A stretch of 64,000 nt of DNA, from assembly GCA_963854835.1 (NCBI GenBank), contig OY978526.1:28819073-28883072 (forward strand), given 5' to 3'. Made by a program: the position numbers and the translations under genes. Under the pieces are notes generated by a model. It did not search any database. It saw only the letters and a program-made list of their open reading frames with translations, and was not told the DNA's origin. Shown here piece after piece: positions 1 to 12,803 of the stretch (the first letter of the stretch is position 1; each line of letters starts with the position of its first letter). Source of the stretch: Megamerina dolium (taxonomy: Eukaryota; Arthropoda; Insecta; Diptera; Megamerinidae).

Positions 1-1089
1 TAGCAAAGCACATATATACACACGCATATGTATGATATGTTCTTTCCCCACAAACAGTAGCTGAGCAGTGATATTTATTCATTTACAATTTTTTTTTTTA
101 ATTTTTTTTTTTTTATATCTTCCAACTTCCAACAAAAATAAATAAGTAAATATAAACCGGTGCATGATGGCGCTGATACGTGCTTTGGAATATTTTCTAC
201 CTATATCTATATTTTTATATTTTATAACTTTGTTTTTTTATTTTATATTTTTTTGTTTTTTGTGCGTTTATTTCTGGTTTCACTGATATGCAAGTTTTCA
301 ACTGATTATATGAAAATTTATTCATTTTCTCGAAAAAAAAAACAAAAAAAAGAAACAACAAAAGATAAATGATTTGAGCAAAAGTGAGTGCGAAGAAGAG
401 AGAGAGAGAGCGCACGCGATAGCAAGATAGATGTACTCGCATATTGATGTTTTATGGTTTTGTAGGCAGCGGCGGCGGCATCTATGGAAAAGAGTATAAT
501 TTATGCTTACTTACATACATATGTATGAGGATATGTGTACCTACCATATTTGAATATGTATGAGATTATTGGGTTGGCATATACATAGTACTTTTCATGG
601 TGCATGCGAAACTACACTTTTTAGATATAACGTTTTTTATTTTTGTTTTTATTCAAAAACTCTTTAAAACTTGATTAAAATGCAATTTATCATTAGAATA
701 TTCATATAAAAATATTAACATATCTTTCAATATGTTAAATTAAAGTAATAAAATAAATATTTGAGCAAATTTTCAGCTCAAATAAATTGTGGTGTAAGCT
801 CCATTAACCTGCCGATACTTGCACTGGGTGTATCTTGTACCATATACTACTTAAGTTATTCGCTTTATTTCATTTTCTTTTTAAAAATCGATGCTTTCTA
901 GCATTTGTTGTGACACACCTTGTTGCTGAAGGCTTATCAATCTTACTCGTATCCTTCATTATCGATCAGTTGCATCACGCCAATAAATGCGTATTAAAAT
1001 ATTTAGAATCCATTTGACAGAAATGTTGTATTTTTAACACAAACATGTATATTGCAAGAATCACCTTTTACAAAATAAATCACCAAATA

Positions 1090-2030
1090 TCAGGTCAGTC
1101 CATAAATTCGTGCGTTTTTCTTAGGTGATTTTAAAATAAATAAAAAAAAATAAGTTTTCAGTATTTATTAATCAATAATATATTTTCATGCATTATTTGA
1201 AATGTCTTCCCAACGTCTAGGTAAATTTTTAATTCCCTGCTCAAAAAATTGTTTGTCCTTGGAGCCAAAATACGTCGATATCCCTTTTTATAGCTTCTTT
1301 TGAGGTGTAGTTCTTATTGCTTAAATGGGACTGAAGTCCGCGGTAAAGGTGATCGTCGCAAGGTACAATATCCGGAGAGTATGGTGGATGCGGCATTAGC
1401 TTCCATCCGACCTCATTCAGCTTGCCTAAGATCTGTCTTGCGGTATGCGGTCTTTCGTTTTAGTGGTGAAACAAAACTTTGCGTCTATCGACTAAAGACG
1501 GTCCATTTTTTTCTAGTGCTTCATTAAGTTTGGATAGTTGATGGCAATAATAATCAACTGTGATCCTCTGGTTTGGTTCCAGCAGATCAAAATAAATGAT
1601 ACCGGCCATATCCCACCAACAGGAGACCATCTCTTTGGTTCTTTACAATAATCCTGTTTGTAAGCGCCAGCTGAGAACACACATTCACTGTTTCCTGAAG
1701 GTTTGCTACGGAAAGTTTATGCGGAACCCATTTTCTCAGCTTTGGAACCTTTCTCAATTGCACCAAGTGCCCGTAAACTGTTCCATGTGATGAATTGAAC
1801 AATCATATCTACTGTCAAACTTGGATCAGCTTCCACGAGTTCCACCAAGGCATCGGAGTTAAAGACCTCAGAACGACCAGTGCGTGGGGCATCCTCAACG
1901 TCACAATAACCACTTCGGAATTTGGAACACACTCTTGCGCAGTGCTTGCACACACCGTATTCTACCCATGAAGTGTGTTTATTTCTGCAGTAGCAGTTGT
2001 ACGAACGTACGAACTTATAGACTGAACTGA
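1090..2030 (-). mobile_element. Internally deleted mariner element, 941 bp
   Basis: The two ends are imperfect inverted repeats of about 28 bp (outer sequence TCAGGTCAGTCC... versus ...GACTGAACTGA, four mismatches or so), each flanked by a TA dinucleotide (1088-1089 and 2031-2032), the expected target duplication. On the - strand, conceptual reading gives mariner transposase pieces in order: 'KFRSGYCDVEDAPRTGRS' (HTH region end), a WVPHKLS-like motif, then LLEPNQRITVDYY and HPPYSPD near the C-terminus. The span containing the first catalytic Asp (GDEKW-type motif) is missing, and the N-terminal part is gone. Full mariners are about 1.3 kb, so several hundred bases are lost. Non-autonomous and dead. 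Confidence 0.85.
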
Positions 2031-2204
2031 TAATACAAAAAATATGAGATGTTTCATTTGAAGGACATAAAAATCGATTCGAAATTCAAAAGTTTCCATT
2101 AATATGCTCGTATATTGAAAATTATTTCCCATTTTATGCAGAGACCGTTTAATTTTGTAATCGGTAATACATCTAGCCATATTAGATAAGATAATATGAT
2201 ATTA

Positions 2205-3140
2205 GTGTTCATTTTGTAAGGAACTCCCTTTAGCCGAAGAAGATAGAGGCTAAGTATGTTTGGAGAAAATGGGTTGATGCTCGAACAGTTTCGTCGGTTT
2301 TCTAGTAGCTTGAGACTCACTTTCTATGGAAGCCCTCTTAAGAAGTGGAGATAGAGAGTAGGTGTTTCGATATAAAATGGTGGAGAGGGTAAACTAATGA
2401 AGCTCGGTTATACATTGTACCGCTATAGAAGCGAGAACTGAATAACTATGTGAATCTTTGTCAATTTTAAGGGGTTTAAGCGTTAATTTTGTATGCAGGT
2501 CCTTTAACTGATGGATATAGAGGGCAAAAACCCACCATATGGAAGCGCCCTTAAGGAGTGTAGATGAAGAGTACGTTTTTTTGAATGAAATCCCAGCAGA
2601 AAAAAATTATCATTTATTTCCATGCTCTATGAGCAATTTTCTGTGGATCTTGGTCGATTTTCTTGTATTTTACCGTAATTAATTTTGTATGGGAAACCCC
2701 TTAAGGGGTGGAAATAGAGAGTAATTGTGATTGAATAAATTACTGAGGAAACATAATTAGTGGGAGTCGGCTATACATTACACTACTCTAGATCTTTATA
2801 TATTTTAGGGCTCATCTTGTATGAGAGCCTCCTTAAGGGGTGGAGATAGAGAGTAAGTATAATTGAATAAAAGACTGAGGAGCAAAATTTAATAGGGGTG
2901 GGCTATACATATCACAAATATCCACTGTTATGTGGATATTTGTCGATTTTCTGATGTTTTATTGTTTTAGAGTTCATTTTGTATGGGAGCCTCTTTAAGA
3001 GGTGGAGACAGATTAAGAATGTTTGAAAAAAAATACTGGGGAGCAAAAGTTAATGGGGGGTCGGCTATACATTTCGCTGCTCTATTGGTGATGCTATGTG
3101 GATATTTGGCGATTTTCAGGTGTTTAGATATATCATTATA
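2205..3140 (+). repeat. Family A diverged tandem array
   Basis: Anchors resembling TTTGTATGGGAGCC occur at about 2219, 2327, 2494, 2540, 2690, 2822 and 2984, each followed by CTTAAGGGGTGGAGATAGAG and later by GGGGTCGGCTATACAT and a TTTGTCGATTTTC block. Most spacings are 130-167 bp, with one partial unit. The units are strongly diverged. No coding capacity. Confidence 0.75.
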
Positions 3141-3641
3141 GGCAAAAAGCTGTTTAATCTGATCGAAGAAAAAAGTACGGGAGTAATATTCAATATATTT
3201 TCCACAATAAATGATTTATGCACTTAATCAATAAAAAAAAAAAGCAAAAGCTACAACAATAAAAAAATCAATTTATAAAGAAATTAAATCTTCTGAAAGT
3301 CAATGCAACATTAAAACTAGAACATCTGGTTAACTGAATCAAGGTTTGTGGGAAATTTTAGTAAAATTTTCCACATCAATTTAATAAATTAAAGGAGTAA
3401 CTAAATAGCATGACTAGCAACAACAGTGGAATAAATTAATATCAACAGGCTAAAGGAGAAGGTCAGATTGCGGTGAGGTTGAAATGAATTTTGCATGAAA
3501 GCAAAATTTCATTAAATGTTGAAATTTCTATTTTACACTTTGGTCTCCCATTGTACTCCTCCTCCCATTGCTACATATTTTCCTATTACCTTCAATCACG
3601 GATGATGATTTTTCACTTTCATTTCATCTTGTTTCTTTCAG

Positions 3642-3823
3642 TGTGGGCGAGAATGGACCATGGGATCAAGTGCCACAAATTTTTACAAAAACAAATGCAA
3701 CATCATATCAAGTCACTGGACTCATACCATTTACCGTTTACAGTTTTCGCTTGTTGGCTGTAAATAAATTGGGCGTAAGTCCACCGTCCAAGGAATCATA
3801 TTACATTGTAACACTACGTGAGG
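3642..3823 (+). CDS. sdk: Internal coding exon 1 of a Sidekick-like adhesion protein (C-terminal part of an Fn3 domain)
   Basis: This 182-bp exon holds one base finishing a codon, 60 full codons, and one base starting the next. The acceptor is a T-rich tract ending TTTCTTTCAG (AG at 3640-3641) and the donor is G|GTGAGT at 3824. The peptide runs VGENGPWDQV... to ...YIVTLRE and carries the Fn3 E-F-G signature 'LIPFTVYSFRLLAVNKLG', with the conserved L, Y and N/G of that fold, plus one N-glycosylation sequon (NAT, residues 18-20). Sidekick is a transmembrane Ig/Fn3 homophilic adhesion protein that in flies acts at tricellular junctions and in visual-system wiring. The spliced product with exons 2 and 3 reads in frame across both junctions, which strongly supports the exon. 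The match to sdk is from memory of the family; another long Ig/Fn3 receptor is the main alternative. The open frame extends into flanking intron, so the splice sites decide the limits. Confidence 0.86.
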
Positions 3824-5739
3824 GTGAGTATCTACTTACGTTTCTACACAAATGTGGTATATTGTACTATAAATATATATTCTACTGGTATTTTTCATAT
3901 ACTCGTACTTGTTTGCGTTGCTTGCATAAATTTTATGCAGAATTTACACTTTTTTTCTGTTTGTTTTGTTTGCTTATTTCGTCCCCTCCCCTATTTTGGT
4001 TATTGGTCAGAATTTTTTTTTTTTTTTTTTGGTTAAAACGTAAAATGAAAATTGTAATTTTAATTTAAATCTCATTTAAACATCATTATGTATGAGAAAT
4101 TCATTAAATTAAGTGATGCCCATACATATATGCACGCACACAGGCAACAATAAGATGGTAGGTAGTTAATTTTTATTCAACTTTAATCTCGTAGGTAAGT
4201 TTTTTTTTTGTGAGTGACAAAATGAAAGAAAGATAAAAGGTATCTTTACAACAGAAACAGAACAGAACAAAAAAAAACCGGATGTGAAAGCCAGATGAAT
4301 AAAATAAGCTCATGTTAATAAAACTTAAACTTTTTAAATTGTGCAGATGACGACGAAATGAATGCAATAAAAGGCTTTTTAATTAAAAATACATTTTGAT
4401 TTTTACACTATTTCACATTACACTACTTATACACACACACATACAGAGAGGTGAATAAACAGAGGAAATCTTTTACATAGTAAAGAGAGGTGGTATCTTC
4501 ATGAATTTTTCAATTCAATACCAGCCATACCAGCTACAGCAACACATGCAACACACATTGAATTGCCGACCATATTAAATATTGCATATCTTACCGGCAA
4601 TGCCATACAAAGAACAGCTGCTGCTGTCGCCGTCGTCATCGTCATCGTCATCGTCGTTGTTGATGTATTCTTGTCATCCTTCTCATCGTTAAAGCTATCA
4701 AGCAGATAGACAGACAAGCTTATATAAAAGGCAGCACAATTGTACATATAATACGTAGCATACATTTAATTATTTTTACACAACAATCTGTAATATACGA
4801 GCAGTTTGTGTCGTTGCAAGCAACCTGCAAGTCCTGCTTCGCATCAATAATAACAAACGACCAGTCTCATAGGATGATTGCAGCTACCGTACGTATCGAT
4901 ATTGGACAAACATGACATCGAAACAAACTATATTTGCACTTAAATTTTGTACAACCAAACCCGGTGGCCAGTATACCAAATAAACCAAACGATCAAACGT
5001 GATGAGTCCATCCTAACCAGCCAGCCAATCTTTCATTAACTTGTATGGAAAGCATATTAAAAATGATAAAGCGTACGAATTGTAATGCAACGAAATGGCA
5101 GCTTGTAACTTTCGAAACTTCATTCCTTTCATCCCCTCCTCCCACCTCAGAAATGAATGTTAGGTTATGTTGTAATTTGGTCATAGCCTCACATGGTTGA
5201 ATTTATAGCCTAAACATGTTAATTTTCATTTGTAATTACGACAGCGAATGTAATTAAAAATGCAAGTGCACTATATACATGTATGCAGATGTGTGTGTGT
5301 GTGTGTGCGTGTGTGTGTGTGGGGTAGAGAACAAATGGAGCAATGTCAATGCTTCTAATGACGGATTTTGCCGGTTTTTCTGTATTTGGGGAAAAATTCA
5401 ATAAAGTAATGCTACGTAATGATACTTGTTGATTTAAAATGTGTCGATAAAGGGTGTTTTTTTATAATATCGCACATTGCAATAAAGATTACTTATTAAA
5501 AGATCCATAAGATCTGGCAATCAAAGTGTTCTTTATAGTCAGTAAGGTTCATCTTCACTTTTAAACCGAAATTCTAGATTTTGTCTGGTTGACTGGTGAG
5601 CATATGGATAAGACTTTATTAAGACAAACATTTTATTTATATTAAAATATTAAAATATTATATAAAATATTATTAATATTAAAAATATATAGATTGCACA
5701 AGTTGCTTAAAAATATTTTTATATACCATTGGAGAAGAA

Positions 5740-6149
5740 AATGTATTTCATTCTTTTCCTTTCTTATGTGGCCATAACAACCGATGATCGATTTATGCCC
5801 AGCATATAATGCGGCGCCAGTCTTCTCTGTGCTTCCCTTGCTGTGGCCAATTCCAAGCGCAGCTAGATTGCCTAACACTTGGTACTTCCAACGGATGCTT
5901 GGTGTTCCTCTTCTTCTGCGTCGTCCAACGGGTGCCAAATTAAATATCCTCTTCGCCTGACTATGTCAATGTCAGCGTACAGCTCATACAGCTCATCGTT
6001 GTACCTTATTCGATACTCGCCATCAACACAAATAGATCCGAAAATCCTGCGCAGAACTTTTCTATCGAAAATTTCAAGCATCCTCTCATCCATGTTGGAA
6101 ATTGTCCAGGCTTCTGCGCCATATATTAGGACAGGAATAATGAGGGACT
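5740..6149 (-). mobile_element. 3' fragment of a non-LTR retrotransposon (reverse transcriptase C-terminal region)
   Basis: On the - strand one frame gives 'MDERMLEIFDRKVLRRIFG' then VDGEYRIRYNDELYELY, and after a frameshift 'GRRRRRGTPSIRWK' and NLAALGIG. This is the conserved tail of the polymerase protein of many insect LINEs (jockey-like or related). The 5' part is missing, as usual for truncated LINE copies, and frameshifts break the frame. It is cut by the SINE at 6150. Confidence 0.7.
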
Positions 6150-6430
6150 GTGGGTGCCGTGGCTAAGTGGTTAGTGTGTTGGCCTTCTGATCTATAGATC
6201 GTGAATCAATCCTCGGCTCATGCATAGCAAATTTAATATCCAAAAGATTTTTCTTTCGAACGGTACCCATCTGTCGGCAAGCAATTGGCAAATCCTCTGA
6301 CAGTAGCAACTTGCCATGAAAAAGCTTCTAAAAGAACTCTGTGACAAAGCTTCTGCCACAAAGGTTCAGCCGTTCGGAACCAGGGTCCAGTAGGTCCCTT
6401 GTAATACTGTTGAAAATTTAACACGCGCAT
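6150..6430 (+). mobile_element. tRNA-derived SINE, copy 1
   Basis: It starts GGGTGCCGTGGCTAAGTGG, which contains a pol III box A (TGGCTAAGTGG); a degraded box B follows about 35 bases later (GTGAATCAATCC). The body reads TTTCTTTCGAACGGTACCCA, CTGTCGGCAAGCAATTGGCA and GCTTGCCATGAAAAAGC. It abuts the LINE fragment 5740-6149, so it probably inserted into it. Confidence 0.75.
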
Positions 6431-8054
6431 GCTGCTGGGGCATGAGACTTTTGTTGAAGATAGTGCCATTATTAAGGTTGAAGAAGTCACACTATAACGA
6501 ATCACCTTGTCTGAAACCTGTATAACCTTAATAGTCTGCTGCAAAATTTTTGATAGATTAGCTGAGTATTTTTTTAAGTAAATTATCGGTTTTTAACGAA
6601 ATTTTTTTCAACATCATACAAAAAATTGCAAGTTTATTGAGTAATATTTGATCGCAAGCTTGAACTTTGACATTGATCCCCTCGTTAGGGGTGTTTTCAT
6701 TATTTAAACATTTTTTTCCACCTTGTTGATTTGTTAATCTTATGCCCATAGGAAATCCTGAATATTCAATTTCTAATTTGTTGAATTTCCAACTTATACT
6801 TATATGGCCATTACATCGGTTTTTGAATTTCGATAGAAGTTTAATTGCCATTATAAACCAGCCCCTTGAATAATTGGATGATTTAGAAGCCAACGTTAAC
6901 CGTATTATTTACGTTCTTATCGGGATATTTACGATCACAGATCTATCTCGAAGATGTGGCGGGAAATTGGATCTTAAAAGGACCATTGATTATTCTGTCC
7001 TAATTGACATGACATAAATGAATCTACCAAATAAAATCAAAATGTATGAAATGACATTTTAAAAAGGAATCTTTCTTTACAAACCACAAATTTGCCCATC
7101 GATCAAATGTGCTTTAGAAAGTGTTACAACGCAACAACAATGACATAGTGTAATAATAAATTATATAAGGTATATAACTAAGTATGTGTGTGTGGGGGGG
7201 TCTATCTACTATTATAAACATATAAAGCATAGTAGTGGTTTCTAAAGTTTTCACCACAAATTGTCAAATATTGACATGAAATGTAAAGTTGTGGCAGACA
7301 ATGTAGAAACCACACTTGCTTCTGAATGCCGCATGTTATGCATGCTACGTATCAAAATCAGCCATTGTTACAGGTGTTTTATTTGTATTGTATAAATATA
7401 CACATGCACACATACACATACACATACACATACATGCATGAGATCACGCATAATTACACCATCGCATAGAAGAAACAAAAAAAGCGCATACTCTAACACA
7501 CACACACAAATACACACTGTCTAAAGGTTCATGAGGTTAGCGAATGAAAGTTGCACCAATTGGGTGTATAGGCTGATGCATATGCATTAGCAAGCATACA
7601 GATGCATACAACCGCATGAACCAATGCAATAGAATACAATGCATATGAGCAATTGTCAATGCGGGCGCATAAATAACAACAGCAAAGGTAAATATCTCGC
7701 GGTAAATATCGCGAGTCGAACAAACTTCAATGTGACCATACGTATTCCAATTTATATCTCAACAATGTATTTGCTAAAATACCACAAGTGCAATTAAGGA
7801 GAAATTTATAATAGAATTGTATAGCACAAATACACACCACGATATATGAGCCTAATGGCAAAGAGTCTATCTCTGGGAAATGTGAAAAATGTGTGAGAAC
7901 ATATGTATATGCTCTCACATCTTATATTGACATCGATTCAACATGCAGTTATGGTTCATTAACAATGCTTTCCTTCATGCAACGATAATGTTCAGATATG
8001 GGAACAAATTTGTTAGGACCGCTTTGGTATAGGCATATGCTACGCACGCAATTA

Positions 8055-8945
8055 CAAGGTGTGTTTCAACATAAACATGACTTTTCAAAAATATTTCTTT
8101 TTAGTGGCACCATCTATTGTTGGGTGTTTGTGTTTTAAAGATATATCTTTTCTTGACATCCTGTCAAAGAAGCAAAGATATCCCGGCTAAAGTGTCAGTG
8201 TGTTTACAGTGTCAGCACAAGAAAGACGATGGAACAAAGAGATGGCAAAACTTTTACCGAAACATTTCTAATGACGAAACCAGTTTTTGGTGATAATTTT
8301 CTCTTCCGTAGCCGTGTAAATGAGTGGTATAACCGGTCCAAAAGTGATCGTGACGACCTCAGTGATGACAAACATGTGGGCAAGCCAAAATTTGTGATCA
8401 CCATAGATTCCATCGAGCAAATTTATAAAAACTTAGCCAAAATCTTAGATGAAATTGATGGAAATGGAATGAAATATTTCCAAATTCAAACGATTCATTG
8501 CATTTTAAATGAACATTTGGATCTTACTAAGGTGTGTTCACGCTCTGTTCGGTACAAATTGACCGATGATCAAAATGTGCTCAGAATTCAACAATCGAGA
8601 AACATCGTGGTGTTTTCAATACGATCCTGATACCAAGGGAGTCCAATCCAAAAAAATAAAAGTCGTTTGGAAAAGTCAAAAGTGAAGACAATGTTGAATT
8701 ATTTTTACAATTCGAATGGCATAATTCATCGAGAACTCATTCCATCTGGCCAAACAGTTAATTCCGTGCTCTATGTTGTGACTTAAAGCTTTTGGTGACG
8801 AAGGAAGCCCATCCAAAAGGATTGCACTATTAATCTGAAGGACAACCCTACAGACGGCCTAAAATACTCATACGAAATGCTTCTTGATTCTTGTGAAAAT
8901 TTTCATAAAAGTTTTTAGGTCATGTTTACTTTGGGAAGCACTTTG
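8055..8945 (+). mobile_element. Degenerate mariner-like element, 891 bp
   Basis: The ends CAAGGTGTGTTTCAAC... and ...GGGAAGCACTTTG form an inverted repeat matching at about 20 of 27 positions, with TA on both sides (8053-8054, 8946-8947). A + strand frame at 8229-8630 gives 133 residues with mariner transposase landmarks: 'RSRVNEWYNRSK', a stretch equivalent to the second helix-turn-helix, then 'KVCSRSVRYKLTDDQ'. A later piece in another frame reads KVKTMLNYFYN and GQTVNSVLY, the segment between the first and second catalytic Asp in this family. The C-terminal third is absent or unrecognisable, and frameshifts separate the pieces. Confidence 0.75.
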
Positions 8946-9053
8946 TAAATTTCAACAAATATAATTTTTCCAGTGAGCTTGGTTGTCGTAGCTTAATTGA
9001 ATAGTGCGTTGGTTTCCGCAGTAGTTCCATACTCAATCAAGACAACTTTAATA

Positions 9054-10585
9054 TAAAAAATCTCCTTACAGTCGGCTGGGGCCGACCAAACTATACCCTG
9101 CATATGTAGATTTATATATAAAAAGTTTACTCGAATATCCAACTTTTCTTTTATTTCCACTTTTCGAGAAACAATTTTTGCATATACTACTAATTTACAC
9201 CCGAAATATGGTTGACTTTGACGAAGTAAAAGGATTTTAAGATAATTCCGAGGCTTAGTATGGGAGCTATATAAAAGTGGGCGTGGCTTAACACTTTCTA
9301 GTAAATCCAATTTTTTTTTCAAGGAGCTATATAAAATTGGGTGTGGCTTACCACTTTCTAGTAAATCCAATTAATTTTTCAACGTTAATCCAGACCTTAA
9401 ATTTGGTGTCCTACGTTGAATAGTTTCTAAGTTATGGTGGTTAACATTTTTGTTTAATTTCCTCAACTTTGTATGGCAGCCCCAATAAGAAGTGGGCGTG
9501 GTACGCTGATTTTTCGCCAGATTATTTCCGACTACCATATTAACCCATATTAACCTAAGTGTTAATTATGATTGTTCTAGACAGAAGGATACAGAAGTTA
9601 CAGCTATTTAAATTTAAAAGAAATTCGGTAATTTTGTATGGCGGCTACTATCAACAGTGGGCGTGGCGCGTCCATTTCCTGTGAGTCTAGTTGCTCCTAC
9701 AATACTAATCCATACCTAAAATCTCGTTCTTTCGTGTCATTATGGTTATTCTAGACAGAAGATTGCCGAAGTTACAGCTGTTTCAATTTAAAATTTGTAT
9801 GGAGGCTACGATAAACACTGGGCGTGGTGCGCCCATTTTCTGTGAGCCTAGTTGCTCGTACAATACTAATCCACACCTTAAATCTCGTTTTTCTACGCTG
9901 AATAGTTTGCAAGTTATAACCGGTAACATTTTTTTTAATTTCCGCAACTTTGTATGGGAGACCCAAAAAGGAGTGGGCGTGGCACATTGATTTTCTGCCA
10001 TATTATTTCTGACTGCCGTGTTAATTTAAGTGTCAATTATGGTTATTCTAAACAGAAGATTGTAGAAGTTACAGCAGTTTCAATTTAAAAGAAGTACAGA
10101 CACTTTGTATGGGAGCTACGCTAGAAAGTAGGCGTGGCTCACCCACTTTTGGCGAGGTTATATAGTAGTATAATATAAGTCTATGTGCCAAATATTGTTG
10201 TCCCAAGTGGTATATTATGTGAGTTATAGCAAGTTAAAAATTTTGAAAATTTCGAGGTTAGTCGCTTTGAATGCTTGGTGTGGGCGTGGTTATTGACCGA
10301 TCATGCCCAATATCAATCCCCTCCGTACCCTTGGATCATAGATTACTTATGCCAAATTTCATCGAAATAGCTCAATATTTACTCAAGTTATCGTGCGAAC
10401 CAGCCAGGTGACAGACAGACGGACGGACGGACGGACGGACGGACGGACATCGTTAAATCGAAAATTTAATCGACGCTGAGCACGAATATATATCTATGTC
10501 TATATCTCCGGAGATTCCTTCAAGTGGACACAAACATCTGACCGAAATGAATATACCATGCATATTGCATTATGCAGGGTATAAA
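9054..10585 (+). repeat. Family C array element, forward copy
   Basis: One end carries TATACCCTGCATATG and the other CATTATGCAGGGTATA, so the outer boundaries are short inverted repeats of ATACCCTGCAT. The interior has about five tandem subunits, each marked by TTTGTATGG (anchors at 9474, 9639, 9800, 9955 and 10110; spacings 165, 161, 155, 155) followed by GTGGGCGTGG. A (GGAC)n run lies at 10417-10448. An 82-codon open frame at 9742-9990 is repeat sequence, not a gene: the same peptide recurs almost unchanged in the reverse copy. No transposase is visible; a non-autonomous element with tandem-repeat interior. Confidence 0.8.
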
Positions 10586-10629
10586 TATATATACATATGT
10601 AACACTTATAGGCCCTTCTGTTGTGAGTG

Positions 10630-10908
10630 TTAAATTTTAAACAGTATCATAAGGGACCTTCTTTATTAGCTGGGTCCGAATGGCAGAAATCTTGCGACAT
10701 CACTTTTTCCGACCTTTGTCACAGAGCTCCTTTTGAAGCGTTCCATTGGCAAATTGTTACTGCCAGAAGAATTGCCAATTGCTTAGCAACAGGTGGGTAC
10801 CGGTCGAACCAAAAATCTTTCCTATATTAAAGTTGTGCTTCAGCTGCGGATTGAACCCACGACCTAAAGATCAGAGGGCCAATGCACTAACCACTAAGCT
10901 ACGGCACT
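10630..10908 (-). mobile_element. tRNA-derived SINE, copy 2
   Basis: On the - strand it begins GAGTGCCGTAGCTTAGTGG (box A) and has GTGGGTTCAATCC (good box B), then the same body as copy 1, ending near a TTTAAAATTTAACACTC stretch. It lies just after the forward family C element. Confidence 0.75.
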
Positions 10909-12615
10909 CTGTAATGAATTGGTCACAAGAATATGGAGATGAAGCGCCTATTTTCACATTATTTGAAAAACAAGAAGAAGAAGAAGAAGAAGAGCATCTT
11001 CAAAGTCATAAAATCGATGGTTGCTGCTTGAATATGATATGTCATCAGTAAATTGAATGTCTATCAACAACATGGACTTGCCAATGTATTTGTAACAATA
11101 TGATATCATATATTTCAATATCTTTACATCCCACATAGCTATACGGCTGATCATTACCTGAAGCAATGAAATCAAAATGCCATCAAAAGTAATAAAAATC
11201 ATCCGAAACCAAAAACCTGTTCAACTGATAATCTCGTAAATTCACCCTTTAGCTACTTTTGAGAATTTGCAAAATTCCACAAGCGTATATGCACATACAC
11301 ACACACACACATATTTCATTACAAATTCAATATTAAATAAATGACACATCGCTTAACAAATGACAGTAACCATAACATTGTTGCAACACTTCATTGACTC
11401 AGAATAGCTGCCATTTTCATATGAACATGTCAATAAAATCACATTTCATCCGCAACGGAACGCAACGCAACATAATACAACAACAACAACAACAGCAGCA
11501 GCAACACCACATTTTCAATTTGACATTAACGACATGTAGAGCATGGCATCAGGCATCATATTTGCAATTTTTATCTATTTTTCACTCAATAAAAAACCTA
11601 CAACCTACGACAATGAAGATGAGTACATAATCCCAAATGTCGTACCGTCTACCTATCATGGATGTGGTATTATATGATAAGTTGCTGCCTACCTGTCGTC
11701 TACCATACAATCTGTTTAATTTATTTATAAACTCATTCAAGTGAATTTGAATTTGACGACGACGACGACAACGACGACCGCAATGTAAAATAAGTAAGAA
11801 TATGGTAGAGGGTAGGATAAGACGGAATGAATGAGATAATAAGTAAATGCATAACTGAGTACCTCATTGACGGAATACTGACTGGGCTAGTAGTTGGCAT
11901 TTTCAATTTTAACACCTTATTTCACGGCGACAGAAAAAAAATGCTACACTAAAGCGCCACATAGCGGCGCGACGTACGCGTCATTAAGCAAAGCCGTTGC
12001 GACATAAGATAATGATACTTACTTGAGCTGTGTATGTGGTAGCACTGCACTATATACGTAGCAAGATTGTGCCAACAACCTGTGCCAATTTAAGTGGCAG
12101 TAAGCATCAAACAGAGCCAAATAAGAAGGTGAAAAAAAAAGAAGAAACTGCAAAAAATCGCAAAGACCGTGGAAACTTATGTTGCGTGACAACCTGACAA
12201 TGCCACAGACAATATAACGTAACGTGACAACGTAACTTCACACACACACACGCACACAACACACTTGCACCCATCCGACAAAGGGAGGGGGGTTACAAAT
12301 GTGAAAACGTAAAGATCAGCGCTAAGCGAACGTTAACGAAGGACAATCTGCAATCTGACTGACATCGAAGGACAAAGTTGTTGTCGTGGAAAAGCTTCTT
12401 AATATTTAAATTCGCTTTTAATTTCTCACAAAAAGTTGCTCTTCTTCTTATTTATTGCTGATGTGCTCTTTTTGGTTTTTCTCTTTGTGTTTTTTTTTTT
12501 CTCTATTTTCGTATTGTCTTTTATTTTAATCTTATTTCGACGTTGTTTTTTATATTTTCCTTTCTTTTTTTGATGATTTTTATTAATACGTATTTTCTTT
12601 CTATCCCTTTTGTAG

Positions 12616-12803
12616 CACCAACGGGGAAACCCATACCAACCACCGCCCATAATACATCATCGACATCGGTGTACATTTCATGGAAGCCACCACCGCCCGA
12701 TACGATATTAGGCGAATTTCTTGGCTATCGCATCACATATCGACCGCGCGATCGTGATCCCAACGACACAAAGGAGATTTACATACGCGATAGTACCGTT
12801 GAG
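12616..12803 (+). CDS. sdk: Internal coding exon 2 of the Sidekick-like protein (N-terminal half of the next Fn3 domain)
   Basis: The exon is 188 bp. It begins with CA, which joins the G left by exon 1 to make GCA (Ala), then has 62 codons and ends exactly on a codon (phase 0). The acceptor is CCCTTTTGTAG and the donor GAG|GTAAGT. The peptide starts APTGKP, a typical inter-Fn3 linker, then shows Fn3 strands A to C': 'SVYISWKPPPP' with the invariant core Trp, and 'LGEFLGYRITYRPRD' with the conserved Tyr-x-Ile-x-Tyr of strand C. Two N-glycosylation sequons are visible (NTS and NDT). This is the segment that most reminds me of fly Sidekick. Its length is not a multiple of three, so skipping it alone would shift the frame; skipping exons 2+3 together would not. 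It is flanked on both sides by inverted copies of a repeat element (see findings). Confidence 0.9.

Larger units (their letters stand above)
1..3641 (+). other. Intron upstream of exon 1 (3' part, phase 2)
   Basis: No exon is recognisable before the acceptor at 3640-3641. The stretch is AT-rich with long poly-T/poly-A runs (about 91-115 and 335-350). It contains a deleted mariner element (1090-2030) and a family A tandem array (about 2205-3140). Positions 570-1085 hold moderately structured sequence starting with a TTGGGTTGGC string that looks like a mariner terminus, but no matching partner end is visible. About 3140-3490 is unremarkable AT-rich DNA. Confidence 0.75.
3824..12615 (+). other. 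Intron 1 (8,792 bp, phase 1)
   Basis: The donor is GTGAGT and the acceptor TTTTGTAG. Contents in order: AT-rich simple DNA with a GTCATC-type trinucleotide tract near 4620-4660 and a GT run at 5287-5320; a LINE 3' fragment (5740-6149) interrupted by a SINE (6150-6430); unidentified moderately AT-rich DNA (6430-8050) with CA/TG-rich stretches near 7400-7520; a mariner relic (8055-8945); the forward copy of the family C array element (9054-10585); a second SINE (about 10630-10908); short AAG, CAA/CAG and GAC microsatellites (10975-11000, 11478-11505, 11755-11780). 11900-12540 shows only low-complexity and CA-rich DNA. Confidence 0.85.

Noticed and set aside
567..1085. Possible mellifera-type mariner starting at TTGGGTTGGC
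   Set aside because: No matching inverted end and no transposase reading were found in the following 500 bases; the ten-base match may be chance.
3568..4068. Reading the whole 166-codon frame around exon 1 as one protein
   Set aside because: The Fn3 peptide is sharply bounded by a consensus acceptor and donor; beyond them the translation is low-complexity intron.
5455..5640. A GGGTGTTTTTTTATA string suggesting a transposon terminus
   Set aside because: No inverted partner or TA-flanked second end was visible nearby.
6558..6893. 111-codon open frame on the - strand
   Set aside because: No domain or composition signal; it lies in anonymous intron next to the SINE and LINE remains.
9742..9990. 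82-codon open frame, with a near-identical one at 17235-17492 on the other strand, looking like a conserved small protein
   Set aside because: Both fall inside the family C repeat units; conservation comes from repeat identity. No signal peptide, domain or start context supports translation.
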